This document shows, in pieces, positions 1 to 5,899 of a stretch of 5,899 nt of DNA. The DNA is from Pirellulales bacterium (GTDB taxonomy: Bacteria; Planctomycetota; Planctomycetia; Pirellulales; Thermoguttaceae). Each line of letters starts with the position of its first letter. The stretch's first letter is position 1. The DNA is taken from the NCBI GenBank assembly GCA_030617125.1, contig JAUWWA010000134.1:1-5899 (forward strand), written 5' to 3'. Under the pieces are notes generated by a model. The model worked only from the letters and a program-made list of their open reading frames with translations. It made no database searches and was not told where the DNA came from. The position numbers and the translations under genes were made by a program.

Positions 1-584
1 ACCAGAAACTCAGGCCCGGTGCCTCGCAGCACCAACTCGTCTGGATGGGCCGCGTCGCCACGATCGCCATGGTCCTGATCGGCCTGGCCTGGGTGCCGGT
101 CATCCAAGGGGCAAGAGGGCTGTACCACTATCTCCAGGGCGTGCAGGGTTACCTCGCGCCGCCGATCTTCGTCGTTTTCTTCTTCGGCGTGTTCATGAAA
201 CGCTTAAACGGCAAAGGATGCCTGGCGGCGCTGATCGTCGGCTTCATTCTTGGGATGTTCCGCCTGGCCGTCGATACGCCCGTCTCGCTGGGACTGCAAG
301 GGTTCAAAGGCGGATACCCGGAAGGCACGTTCCTGTGGATCGTCAACAACATCTACTTCCAGTACTACAGCCTGTTCATTTTTATCGTTTCGGCCGTCGT
401 GATGATCGGCGTCAGCTACATGACGCAGGCGCCCTCGCTTGAGAAGATCCAGGGCCTTACCTACGGCACCATTACCGAGCAAGATCGGCTCAAATCGCGA
501 GGTAGTTGGGACTGGAAGGACGTGGCGACCTCGGTGCTCGTCTGCCTGGCGATCCTCGCGGCATACCTCTACTTCCGCGGCTGA
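1..584 (+). CDS. Sodium:solute symporter (SSS/SLC5 family), C-terminal part, 5' end outside the window
   Basis: This is the C-terminal part of an inner-membrane transporter that uses the sodium gradient to import a small solute such as a sugar. The frame is open from base 3 to the TGA at 582-584 and begins QKLRPGASQHQLVWMGR, which matches the cytoplasmic loop before a late helix in SLC5/SGLT-type carriers (RPxAS...LV..GR). The ATG at 45 lies inside this conserved stretch, so it is an internal Met and not the start. Five hydrophobic helices are visible: ATIAMVLIGLAWVPVI, LAPPIFVVFFFGVFM, CLAALIVGFILGMF, YSLFIFIVSAVVMIGVSYM and VATSVLVCLAILAAYLYF. The stretch QGVQGYLAPPIF followed by KRLNGKG is typical of the family. 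About 193 residues are visible of a usual 500-650. The substrate cannot be told, because the sodium and sugar sites lie in the missing part. The gene is convergent with the next one. Confidence 0.92.
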   Translation, partial: QKLRPGASQHQLVWMGRVATIAMVLIGLAWVPVIQGARGLYHYLQGVQGYLAPPIFVVFFFGVFMKRLNGKGCLAALIVGFILGMFRLAVDTPVSLGLQGFKGGYPEGTFLWIVNNIYFQYYSLFIFIVSAVVMIGVSYMTQAPSLEKIQGLTYGTITEQDRLKSRGSWDWKDVATSVLVCLAILAAYLYFRG

Positions 585-588
585 ACCC

Positions 589-732
589 CATAAAGCCGCG
601 ACCGTTGATCGCGCCCGTCGGTTGGGTGGCTGGGGCAGAGCGAAGCGATTCCCCAGCCATCCCCGCGCCTTTCTTTCTTGGGCGCGACCACCGGTCGCGG
701 CTTTGTGCTCGATGGTCGGTCGCGGCTTTGTG
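589..732. repeat. Three copies of a 16-base intergenic repeat, two of them with hairpins
   Basis: The 16-mer CGGTCGCGGCTTTGTG occurs twice in direct orientation, at 692-707 and 717-732 (25 bases apart). It occurs once inverted at 589-604 with one mismatch (CATAAAGCCGCGACCG). Two copies adjoin a small hairpin. CGCGACC/GGTCGCG at 683-699 has a perfect 7-bp stem and a 3-base loop. The matching inverted site at 597-613 has the same 7-bp stem with one mismatch and a 3-base loop. The copies flank the putative terminator hairpin and fill most of the convergent spacer. No protein is encoded here. The role could be a REP-like element, a bidirectional terminator or simple duplication. Confidence 0.6.
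624..679 (+). terminator. Putative intrinsic terminator of the symporter gene
   Basis: An inverted repeat (TGGCTGGGG at 627-635 against CCCCAGCCA at 651-659) forms a 9-bp perfect stem. One G-U pair and two G-C pairs extend it to 624-635/651-662, with a 15-base loop. A T-rich tract, TTTCTTTCTT, follows at 670-679, which suits termination of + strand transcription 40-100 bases past the symporter stop. The spacing to the T tract (7 bases) is longer than ideal and the tract contains C, so termination may be weak. I recall hairpins of this sequence (a GGTGGCTGGGG arm with an AGCGAAGCGATT loop) recurring in planctomycete spacers, so it may instead be a dispersed repeat. Confidence 0.45.
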
Positions 733-737
733 GGGGA

Positions 738-2099
738 TTACCGCTTCGTCTGGGCGCCCCGATCGGCGGTCGCGGCGTCCGGGGCGTCCGTCGCCGGTTT
801 CTCTTCCGCCTCCGGCGGGTCGGCCGGCTGGAAGTATCGCTCGTCGTACAACGCCAATGCGTGAAGCGCGTGCATCACCGAGCCGATCTCGCGGGTGCTC
901 AGCGACCGGACGTTGCGGCGGTAACGGTTGCCGTCTAACACACGATTGACAAGTTCCACGGAACGAACCACGTGCGGGTCTTCCAGACGCTCTTCGGGCA
1001 ACGAGAGGGCGAGCCACTCGAGCACCCGGCCGGTGGAGCGCAACTGCGTGGCCGTGTCGCGGCTACTTGCCGTGCCGGTCACGAAGCGGGGACTCCAACT
1101 GCCGTCGGCGTTCTGATGCGCCAGCGCGAAGTCGTGAAACTTGTTTAAGAACTCTTGCACCCGCGCGTACTGTCCGATGATCGGCTGCCTCCGCTTCGCG
1201 CGGCGGTAGAGTACGTAGCTGAGTCCCATCAGGCGATCCATGCCGTCGTCCCGCGCGCCAACGACGGGCGCTGCGAGTTCTTCTTTGACGATCCGTTCGA
1301 GCGACCACGTCTCACCCAAGTCGTTCTGCCAGGTCGCGTCCTTGACGAAGTGCGTCAAGCCGATCAGCTTCAGCGACAGGTCCGTTGCGGAGCGGCAACT
1401 GAGTTTTTCGTATTCGACCAGGTCGGCGACGGTGCGAACGTCCTTGCCGACGCGAGCGGGGTACGACGGTGGGACCCGGGCAAACGCCAGCGCGGCCAAG
1501 AGTTGGGAAGGCCGATCTTGCAGTCCATAGCCGATGCGCGCGGCGATCCGCCCCTCGCAAATCCCCAGCGGCTCGTAGCCGGCGCACGGATAGTTCCAGC
1601 ACAGGCACGTAATGCCGTTGATCTTCCTGCCGGAGGAGCCGCCCAGCAGCACTTCCGCGTGGCAGCCGTAGGGCAGGCATGCGAGCATGATCTCGGTGGC
1701 GGAGTTGTCTCGGGTGTTCAGCGGCCGTTGCTGATGCTCGGCCAAGGTCCTGCGCACGCGATCGCGCAACGCGGTCATCTCCGGCGTAAGTTCCCGGATC
1801 GGCTTGGGTTCGGCCTTGGGCGGCGCCTCGGGTTCGGCCGTTCCTGCGGTGTCGCTGGCGGCATCTTCCGCGGCGTCATTCGAGGTGTCGTTCGCCGGCG
1901 CGTCGGTTTCTTCGCCGATCAGGAATTCCGGCTGCCGGGCATACGGCGGCATCGCCGGAAGCAGCACCGGACCCTCCGGCACGGTCTCATCCACGCTCGC
2001 CGCTTTTTCGTCGCCGTCGGAGTGCGTCGCCGCCACGATCGGCAACACCAGACAGCTCAGGAGAACACAGATTGGCAAGATTGAGAGGTTACGAGACAT
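738..2099 (-). CDS. Secreted protein of unknown function, probably an alpha/alpha-toroid (prenyltransferase/terpene-cyclase-like) fold
   Basis: The product is 453 residues with no assignable activity. Residues 1-24 form a signal peptide (SRN, then hydrophobic LSILPICVLLSCLVLPIVAA), so it is exported. Residues 25-100 form an acidic Ala/Glu/Pro/Asp linker, and the conserved domain runs from about 104 (LTPEMTALRDRVRRTL) to 425. QNADGSW at 329-335 resembles the QW motif of alpha/alpha-toroid proteins, and the surrounding helices (YARVQEFLNKFHDFAL, RVLEWLALSL, IGSVMHALHALALYDERYF) fit that fold. The DxDD cyclase motif is absent, so a terpene cyclase is unlikely. Seven Cys lie at 141, 146, 165, 167, 172, 181 and 235. 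A polar tail of about 30 residues ends the protein. The frame is open far upstream, but that part runs antiparallel through the neighbour's repeats in another frame. The real start is ATG 2099 (MSRNLS, with a weak AAGAG 4 bases ahead) or ATG 2111 (MKSTM, with AGAGG directly abutting it). It lies 50 bases after the repeat gene, probably in one operon. Confidence 0.8.
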   Translation of the reverse strand: MSRNLSILPICVLLSCLVLPIVAATHSDGDEKAASVDETVPEGPVLLPAMPPYARQPEFLIGEETDAPANDTSNDAAEDAASDTAGTAEPEAPPKAEPKPIRELTPEMTALRDRVRRTLAEHQQRPLNTRDNSATEIMLACLPYGCHAEVLLGGSSGRKINGITCLCWNYPCAGYEPLGICEGRIAARIGYGLQDRPSQLLAALAFARVPPSYPARVGKDVRTVADLVEYEKLSCRSATDLSLKLIGLTHFVKDATWQNDLGETWSLERIVKEELAAPVVGARDDGMDRLMGLSYVLYRRAKRRQPIIGQYARVQEFLNKFHDFALAHQNADGSWSPRFVTGTASSRDTATQLRSTGRVLEWLALSLPEERLEDPHVVRSVELVNRVLDGNRYRRNVRSLSTREIGSVMHALHALALYDERYFQPADPPEAEEKPATDAPDAATADRGAQTKR

Positions 2100-2149
2100 G
2101 GTGCTCTTCATCCTCTTATATGGGAAAGTGAGTGCTGGGAGACTTCCGG

Positions 2150-2740
2150 TTACAACCCGGCCGTGGGTTTTGTCGAGGGTTTGGCGGCCGTTTTCGGGAT
2201 GTTCTCTTGTCTGGGTCGGTCGATCAGGAAGCCGCCGGAACTGCCCCGCTGGATGTAGCAGTGGTTTTTGGCGCCGCAGCCATACTTGTCGGTGCCGCCG
2301 TAATCGACGACAAAGCTGAAGTTGCCTCCACAACGGGGCATGCTGTGGTACGAGACGCCGGAAGAGGCGCGGCCCTGGCGGTAACCTTTGTAGACGTCGT
2401 CGCCGTCGTAGTCGAACAGCACGCCGAGCCCGGCCTGCTTCCCGACGCCTTCGTTGCCGCTGTAGCGATCGTCCCCACCGAAATCGCACAGGTATCCGAC
2501 CGAGCAATCCCAGGAGAAGCCGACGCCCATGATCGTGCTGTTGTAGGTGTCGTTGCCTTGGTCGTCGAAGAGGAACCCCAAGGCGTAATGGCAGCCGAAG
2601 CCGTTGCTGAACCGCGTAAAGCGGCGCTGGGTACGCTTGCCGCCGTTGTAGGCCTGCCGGGTATAGCCGAGGCGCTGGTCGTTTCCGCCGAAGTCGCGGG
2701 CGAACCCGGCTCCGCACCAGTACCCTCCGCCGTGCGAGAG
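2150..2740 (-). pseudogene. C-terminal remnant of the Asp-Gly-Gly-Asp-Asp-x-Tyr repeat protein, cut off by an in-frame TAG
   Basis: This stretch continues, in the same frame, the repeat gene that ends at the TAG at 2741-2743, and it runs 196 codons to TAA at 2150-2152. It opens LSHGGGYWCGAGFARDFGGND and holds five more motifs (full-frame codons): RDFGGNDQR 550-558, FDDQGNDTY 593-601, CDFGGDDRY 620-628, FDYDGDDVY 644-652 and VDYGGTDKY 680-688. It ends in a Lys/Pro/Thr-rich tail after GGFLIDRP. No ATG start with a ribosome site follows the TAG. The TTG at 2581 lies inside a repeat and is an unlikely start. Without readthrough this part is not translated and leaves about 640 untranslated bases ahead of the next gene. 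The intact repeats suggest the stop is recent or an error in the sequence. Confidence 0.8.
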
Positions 2741-4345
2741 CTAGTCATATTCGTAGAGGTCGTCGCCGCCGCCGTCGAGGATCACGCCGATGCCGCCGTT
2801 GGCCACGCCGCGGAGTCCTCCGCCCATGCCTTGTCCCCAACCTTCGTATCCCGGGGTCGGGTTGTCGTCGTCGAGATAGGAGTTCAGGTACATGCCGCCG
2901 CAGTAGTAGTGATCCTTGCCGTCGAGGTCGTCGAGCAGGCCGAAGCCCAACGGTCCGCCCATGCCCTGTGCCCACAGGGCGGCGTGATAACGATCGTTTC
3001 CGTTGCGGTCGATGAGGATTCCGGTCCCTCCCATGGCTTGCCCCTGGACGCGCCGGATACCGACGTAGACGTCGTTGCCGGCGTAATCGATGAGAATCCC
3101 CGCCCCGGCAATGCAGGAGCCCTGCGCGACGTCCCTGGCGCGATAGACGTCGTCGCCGGCGCAATCGAGCAACATCGAGACGCCCAGGATGGCCGAGCCT
3201 TGCACGCCGGGCTTCGTGCCTTCGTAGGCGTCGTTGCCGTCGAGGTCGATGATAATCAGCACCGGCCGCTTCAGCGCGACCGACCCCTCGTAGTAAACGT
3301 CGTCGCCGCCGAGATCGATGACCACGCCCACGCCGGGCATTTTATCCAGCCGATACGTGTTCTTCTGGCGGCCGCCGATCAGGATCGCGCCGCTGGGCGT
3401 ATCGATCCGGCCGACCATCCCACCGCCGACGCCGGCGATCGTAACCGTTTCGTCGTCCGTCATGGCGGCGAGTTGTTCGAGCAACCTGGGATCCGCGATC
3501 GGGATCAGCACCTCGACGGCGTCGTGCATCGCACGGCGGTCGAGCTTTTCCATCAGGTCGCACATGCGGCGCCCGGTGGAGTTGCTTCGCAGGGCATGGC
3601 CGACGCGGGCCTGGCCGGTGAGGATCGGATAGAGATTATCGGTGAGCTGCCGGATTTCGCGCTTGTCCAACGGGGAGAGGGCCTTGCAATAGGCGAGTTG
3701 GGCGTCGGTCAGCGCCCGCTTGATCACTTCCAGGGCCTGCTCGGGCGAGTCGACCTCGGTGAACTTGCGAGGTTTGCGTTGCTTGAGGTCGAGCTTCTCG
3801 GCGGCAGTCGCCAGCACCCGGCCAAGACCCTCGTGATCGTCGAGAACCGCCTTGTGCAGCAAGCGAGTGAATTGCTCGGCCTCGCCCACGGCTAGCAGCG
3901 GATTGCGAAACAGATGTTCGTACCACTTCAACCGGCAATTGCCCTTTACCTCCGAACCGGTATACCGGGCGGCGGTGCTGCGGAGTTGCCAGTCGGCGTA
4001 GCGGCGGAAGCGGTCGAAACGTTCGTAGATGCCGCGGCGGCGCAGCCCCTTGACGATCTCCTGCTGCAACCGCGTGACCATGCCCGGCGCCGGCGACTCC
4101 CCCGCCGCGTCGGCCTCTGCCGAGGGCGATTCGGCTTTGTCGGACTCGTCGGCCTTCTTGGGGGACGTTCCCTCAACGGCGGCGGCGTCCAAGGCGGGAC
4201 CGGACTGCTCGTCAGGCCCTTCGGCCGATGCGATGGAGAAGCCGCCGATGGCCAGCACGACCGCCGCGAAAAAGGAAATCGAGGTAGGGCAGCTTGACGC
4301 GCGAGTGAAACTCAGTAGATCTGCCCACCCACTAGGTCGCTTCAT
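2741..4345 (-). CDS. Exported repeat protein (Asp-x-Gly-Gly-Asp-Asp-x-Tyr motifs), N-terminal 534 residues, prematurely stopped
   Basis: A 534-residue product of unknown function. It starts at ATG 4345, with an ideal AGGAGG six bases upstream. Residues 1-41 are a signal peptide with a long N-region, hydrophobic core FFAAVVLAIGGFSIA at 25-39 and likely cleavage after ASA. Residues 42-88 are an acidic Ala/Glu/Ser/Pro linker. Residues 90-300 are mainly helical and charged. From 343 come seven copies of a nine-residue motif, [I/L]-D-x-x-G-[D/N/K]-D-x-Y, starting at 343, 366, 393, 419, 445, 472 and 523. Most are 23-27 residues apart, and the spacers are rich in Gly/Gln (AQGMGG). The regular period and Asp/Gly core suggest a beta-solenoid, possibly calcium-binding as in RTX repeats, though the RTX consensus GGxGxDxLx is not matched. 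Translation ends at TAG 2741-2743 just after the seventh motif. The same frame then continues for 196 codons with five more motifs, so the intended protein is about 730 residues. It is probably first gene of an operon with the 453-residue secreted protein. Confidence 0.8.
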   Translation of the reverse strand: MKRPSGWADLLSFTRASSCPTSISFFAAVVLAIGGFSIASAEGPDEQSGPALDAAAVEGTSPKKADESDKAESPSAEADAAGESPAPGMVTRLQQEIVKGLRRRGIYERFDRFRRYADWQLRSTAARYTGSEVKGNCRLKWYEHLFRNPLLAVGEAEQFTRLLHKAVLDDHEGLGRVLATAAEKLDLKQRKPRKFTEVDSPEQALEVIKRALTDAQLAYCKALSPLDKREIRQLTDNLYPILTGQARVGHALRSNSTGRRMCDLMEKLDRRAMHDAVEVLIPIADPRLLEQLAAMTDDETVTIAGVGGGMVGRIDTPSGAILIGGRQKNTYRLDKMPGVGVVIDLGGDDVYYEGSVALKRPVLIIIDLDGNDAYEGTKPGVQGSAILGVSMLLDCAGDDVYRARDVAQGSCIAGAGILIDYAGNDVYVGIRRVQGQAMGGTGILIDRNGNDRYHAALWAQGMGGPLGFGLLDDLDGKDHYYCGGMYLNSYLDDDNPTPGYEGWGQGMGGGLRGVANGGIGVILDGGGDDLYEYD

Positions 4346-4351
4346 CGTGCG

Positions 4352-4357
4352 CCTCCT
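4352..4357 (-). promoter_or_regulatory. Shine-Dalgarno site of the repeat-protein gene
   Basis: The - strand reads AGGAGG here, six bases before the ATG at 4345-4343. This is a full anti-16S match at good spacing and fixes the start of the repeat-protein gene. The next gene in the operon has only weak matches at its candidate starts. Confidence 0.7.
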
Positions 4358-4438
4358 GTCGTCGACCCTGCATGGACATTTCGACCCGTGCCGGGCCGCG
4401 TGGCACGATGGTCCTCATGACAACCAGCGCGGATTATC

Positions 4439-4492
4439 GTAGCACAGGCTTCCAGCCTGTGGCTGGGCGACACAGGCAAGATACCCGTGCTC
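4439..4492. repeat. Paired-hairpin intergenic repeat (CACAGGC type)
   Basis: CACAGGCT at 4443-4450 pairs perfectly with AGCCTGTG at 4454-4461 (8-bp stem, 3-base loop). A second, decayed half begins CACAGGCA at 4471-4478 and faces CCCGTG at 4484-4489. The outer ends AGCAC (4441-4445) and GTGCT (4487-4491) also pair, so the whole can fold as one cruciform-like unit. I recall near-identical elements (GTAGCACAGGCTTCCAGCCTG) in many copies in planctomycete spacers, which would make this a REP/MITE-like dispersed repeat. This is memory, not a search result. It starts 94 bases upstream of the repeat-protein start and may lie in its promoter or leader. Confidence 0.65.
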
Positions 4493-4653
4493 CATAGGGA
4501 AGTTATACGCGATCAATCGGCGAGTTCTTCTTTCCACCTTGAACTCCAGAGGCCGCGTTACTCCAGCATCCGCGAAATCGGGAGGAAACTCTCGCGATAA
4601 GCGCACTTGCGCAAAGTAGACAGTCTATTCACACTCAGGACTTCCAGCGGCTA

Positions 4654-5899
4654 CTACTCGGGGAACACCGGCAGTGCAACCCCTCCCATCGACGCCGGCA
4701 GCACGATGACCTTCAACGGATTGGCCGCCGCGCCGTCGCCGCGGATGATGATTATTTCGGCCTCGATCGCGTCGGCCAACGGCAGCGCGGGCAACTTCAG
4801 TTGCACGCCGAGGTCGTACCAGCCGAGGATCTCGCCTTCAAGCTCCAGTCCGCCCATGCTGACGATTGCTCGCCCCGGTTGCGGGCCGAGGCCTTCACCA
4901 GCCACCAGGATTTCGGCGCCGCCGGCCGCCTCGGGCGGTTTCACCTCGAACACGACCGGGTCGATCGGCAACACGTCGGCCCGGGCAATTTGCGTTCCGT
5001 TGTTCGCCTCCGTTGACTCGGCGACTTCACGATGCGCATCGACAAGCACGTGCAGCGTCGTGAACGGGAGCGGTTCGCCCTGGGCGTCGAGACCCATCGA
5101 GTACGCCTCGATCGGCAGCCGGACATCGACGCTCTGGATGGCGTCTGATTCGATTGAAGTCACGCGAATGCCCGACTGCAGCAGGCCCTCGGCGAGGTTC
5201 GCGTCGTTGGCGGCAAAGAGCACCACATTGAACGGCTGAGTGATCGACCGCTCGCTGTTGTTGCGGAACCACACGCGGTAGCGCGGTCCGAGCTTCTGTT
5301 CGGGATGGCCCGGATCGACAAACCGCACGGCCAGCAGTTGCAGGTCGAACTGGCTGCCGATCATCACCGGCGCCACGTCGACCCAGGTGCCGGAAGACAC
5401 CATCGGCAGCGCCACCCAAACCGGCGTACGCCACCAAACCCATAGCGGGCAAGGCCTGTAGAAGATCGGCCGGCACCAGATCGGCCGAGGATCCCAATAG
5501 GGATGGACATGATAGTGCCACGACCAATGCACCCACGGATGCCATTTCGGATACCACCACACGCCCGCGAAGTGACCGGGGCCCCAGTAGTGGAACTGGA
5601 AACACGCCTTCGCATAGTGCGGGCTGATCAGGCCGTGGTGGATGAAGTGCGGGTGGTGCCCCTGAAGGTGAATCTTCGCGTGTTTTGCATGAGCGATGGC
5701 ATGTTTGTGCAAGTTAAGCCGGCGAGCCACGTCGCCCTTGTGCTTCATCTTGTACTGGTCGGCCAGCTTGATTTTCTTGGCGACCTTGCCCTTGGTCAGC
5801 GAGGCCAACTGGCCGGACTTGAGTTGGTCGTGAAATCGCACCTTCTTGTGTGAAAGCGTCCCCGGCTTTAGCTTCGGTCCACCTGGCTTTGCCCAGCGG
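4654..5899 (-). CDS. His/Trp-rich protein with CARDB-like and IPT/TIG-like domains, 5' end outside the window
   Basis: No function is known to me. The frame is open from the right edge to TAG at 4656-4654, giving 414 visible residues. The GTG at 5841 is a possible start but probably internal, since the upstream codons continue in the same Lys/Gly/Pro-rich style (WAKPGGPKLKPGTLSHKK). Counting from that GTG, a basic stretch (1-44) leads into a segment at 45-140 with 18 His and 12 Trp in 96 residues, plus Pro and Tyr (WWYPKWHPWVHWSWHYHVHP). Residues 165-290 look like a CARDB domain: FDLQLLAVRFVD, RYRVWFRNNSE, then STEANNG near the end, the usual E-x-N-N signature. Residues 295-380 look like an IPT/TIG domain (GAEILVAGEGLGPQPGRAIV, LGWYDLGVQLKLP). 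Both are extracellular Ig-like folds, so a cell-surface protein is likely. A signal peptide, if any, lies outside the window. The His/Trp segment could bind metal or pack as an aromatic patch. Confidence 0.82.
   Translation of the reverse strand, partial: RWAKPGGPKLKPGTLSHKKVRFHDQLKSGQLASLTKGKVAKKIKLADQYKMKHKGDVARRLNLHKHAIAHAKHAKIHLQGHHPHFIHHGLISPHYAKACFQFHYWGPGHFAGVWWYPKWHPWVHWSWHYHVHPYWDPRPIWCRPIFYRPCPLWVWWRTPVWVALPMVSSGTWVDVAPVMIGSQFDLQLLAVRFVDPGHPEQKLGPRYRVWFRNNSERSITQPFNVVLFAANDANLAEGLLQSGIRVTSIESDAIQSVDVRLPIEAYSMGLDAQGEPLPFTTLHVLVDAHREVAESTEANNGTQIARADVLPIDPVVFEVKPPEAAGGAEILVAGEGLGPQPGRAIVSMGGLELEGEILGWYDLGVQLKLPALPLADAIEAEIIIIRGDGAAANPLKVIVLPASMGGVALPVFPE

Larger units (their letters stand above)
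4346..4653. other. 308-base spacer: leader of the repeat gene plus hairpin repeats, no convincing gene
   Basis: This region lies between the stop of the His/Trp-rich gene and the start of the repeat-protein gene, both on the - strand. Besides the ribosome site and the paired-hairpin repeat it holds two small inverted repeats near the end of the upstream gene: GCGCA/TGCGC at 4601-4612 and TAGAC/GTCTA at 4617-4627. Neither has a T tract, so no clear terminator is visible. On the - strand, GATAAT (4438-4433) could be a -10 box, but I see no matching -35. A 63-codon open frame at 4415-4606 (-) ends inside the hairpin repeat and looks spurious. Confidence 0.5.

Noticed and set aside
589..732. CRISPR array.
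   Set aside because: There are only two direct copies, the repeat is 16 bases with a 9-base gap, and no cas gene is nearby.
1155..2084. A 309-codon open frame on the + strand opposite the secreted toroid-like gene.
   Set aside because: It is in the codon-aligned antisense frame, rich in Arg/Gly/Val, with no domain, and the opposite strand has a signal peptide and conserved motifs.
2112..2717. A 202-codon N-terminal extension of the toroid-like protein.
   Set aside because: It is Arg-rich and low in complexity and overlaps the repeat-gene tail in another frame, where the other frame shows clear repeats. A signal peptide begins right after the ATG at 2099 or 2111.
2741..2743. TAG as a pyrrolysine codon or programmed readthrough site.
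   Set aside because: Nothing in the window supports it: no suppressor tRNA or readthrough structure is visible, and the family is not a methylamine methyltransferase. A point mutation or sequence error is simpler.
2279..3319. Classic RTX (hemolysin-type) calcium repeats.
   Set aside because: The GGxGxDxLx nonapeptide in tandem is not present. The motif ends in Tyr and recurs about every 26 residues, so only a loose likeness is claimed.
2132..3895. A 587-codon open frame on the + strand opposite the repeat gene.
   Set aside because: Its codons align base for base with those of the real gene, so GAC and GGC simply read as Val and Ala. Stops would need TTA, CTA or TCA in the sense gene, which are rare at this GC content. 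The product is low-complexity Val/Ala with no recognisable domain.
4415..4606. A 63-residue frame on the - strand in the spacer.
   Set aside because: Its C-terminus is translated from the CACAGGC hairpin repeat, it has no ribosome site, and no domain is visible.

Overview
The window looks like chromosomal DNA of a planctomycete, most likely of the Pirellulales. It is GC-rich. Three of the four gene families are proteins I associate mainly with that group: an Asp-Gly-Gly-Asp-Asp-x-Tyr repeat protein, a secreted protein with a QNADGSW motif, and a His/Trp-rich protein with a CARDB-like domain. The spacers also carry hairpin repeats of a kind I recall being scattered through such genomes. This assignment rests on remembered families and was not checked by a search.

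Layout, left to right. (1) Positions 1-584, + strand: the C-terminal third of a sodium:solute symporter, cut by the window edge. (2) 585-737: a convergent spacer with a terminator-like hairpin and three copies of a 16-base repeat. (3) 738-2099, - strand: a secreted protein of unknown function, probably an alpha/alpha-toroid fold. (4) 2150-4345, - strand: one reading frame for an exported protein with twelve D-x-G-G-D/N-D-x-Y motifs. An in-frame TAG at 2741-2743 breaks it, leaving a 534-residue product with seven motifs and a stranded 196-codon tail with five. (5) 4346-4653: a spacer with the leader of the repeat gene and a paired-hairpin repeat. (6) 4654-5899, - strand: a His/Trp-rich protein with CARDB-like and IPT/TIG-like domains, whose start lies beyond the right edge.

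The repeat gene and the 453-residue gene share a strand with a 50-base gap and probably form an operon, repeat gene first. Both encode a signal peptide, then an acidic Ala/Glu/Pro linker, then a folded domain, so they may work together outside the cytoplasm. No enzyme activity can be assigned to either. The most notable observation is the amber codon: the frame is unchanged on both sides and the repeats carry on after it, so it is a recent nonsense mutation, a sequence error or, less likely, a readthrough site.
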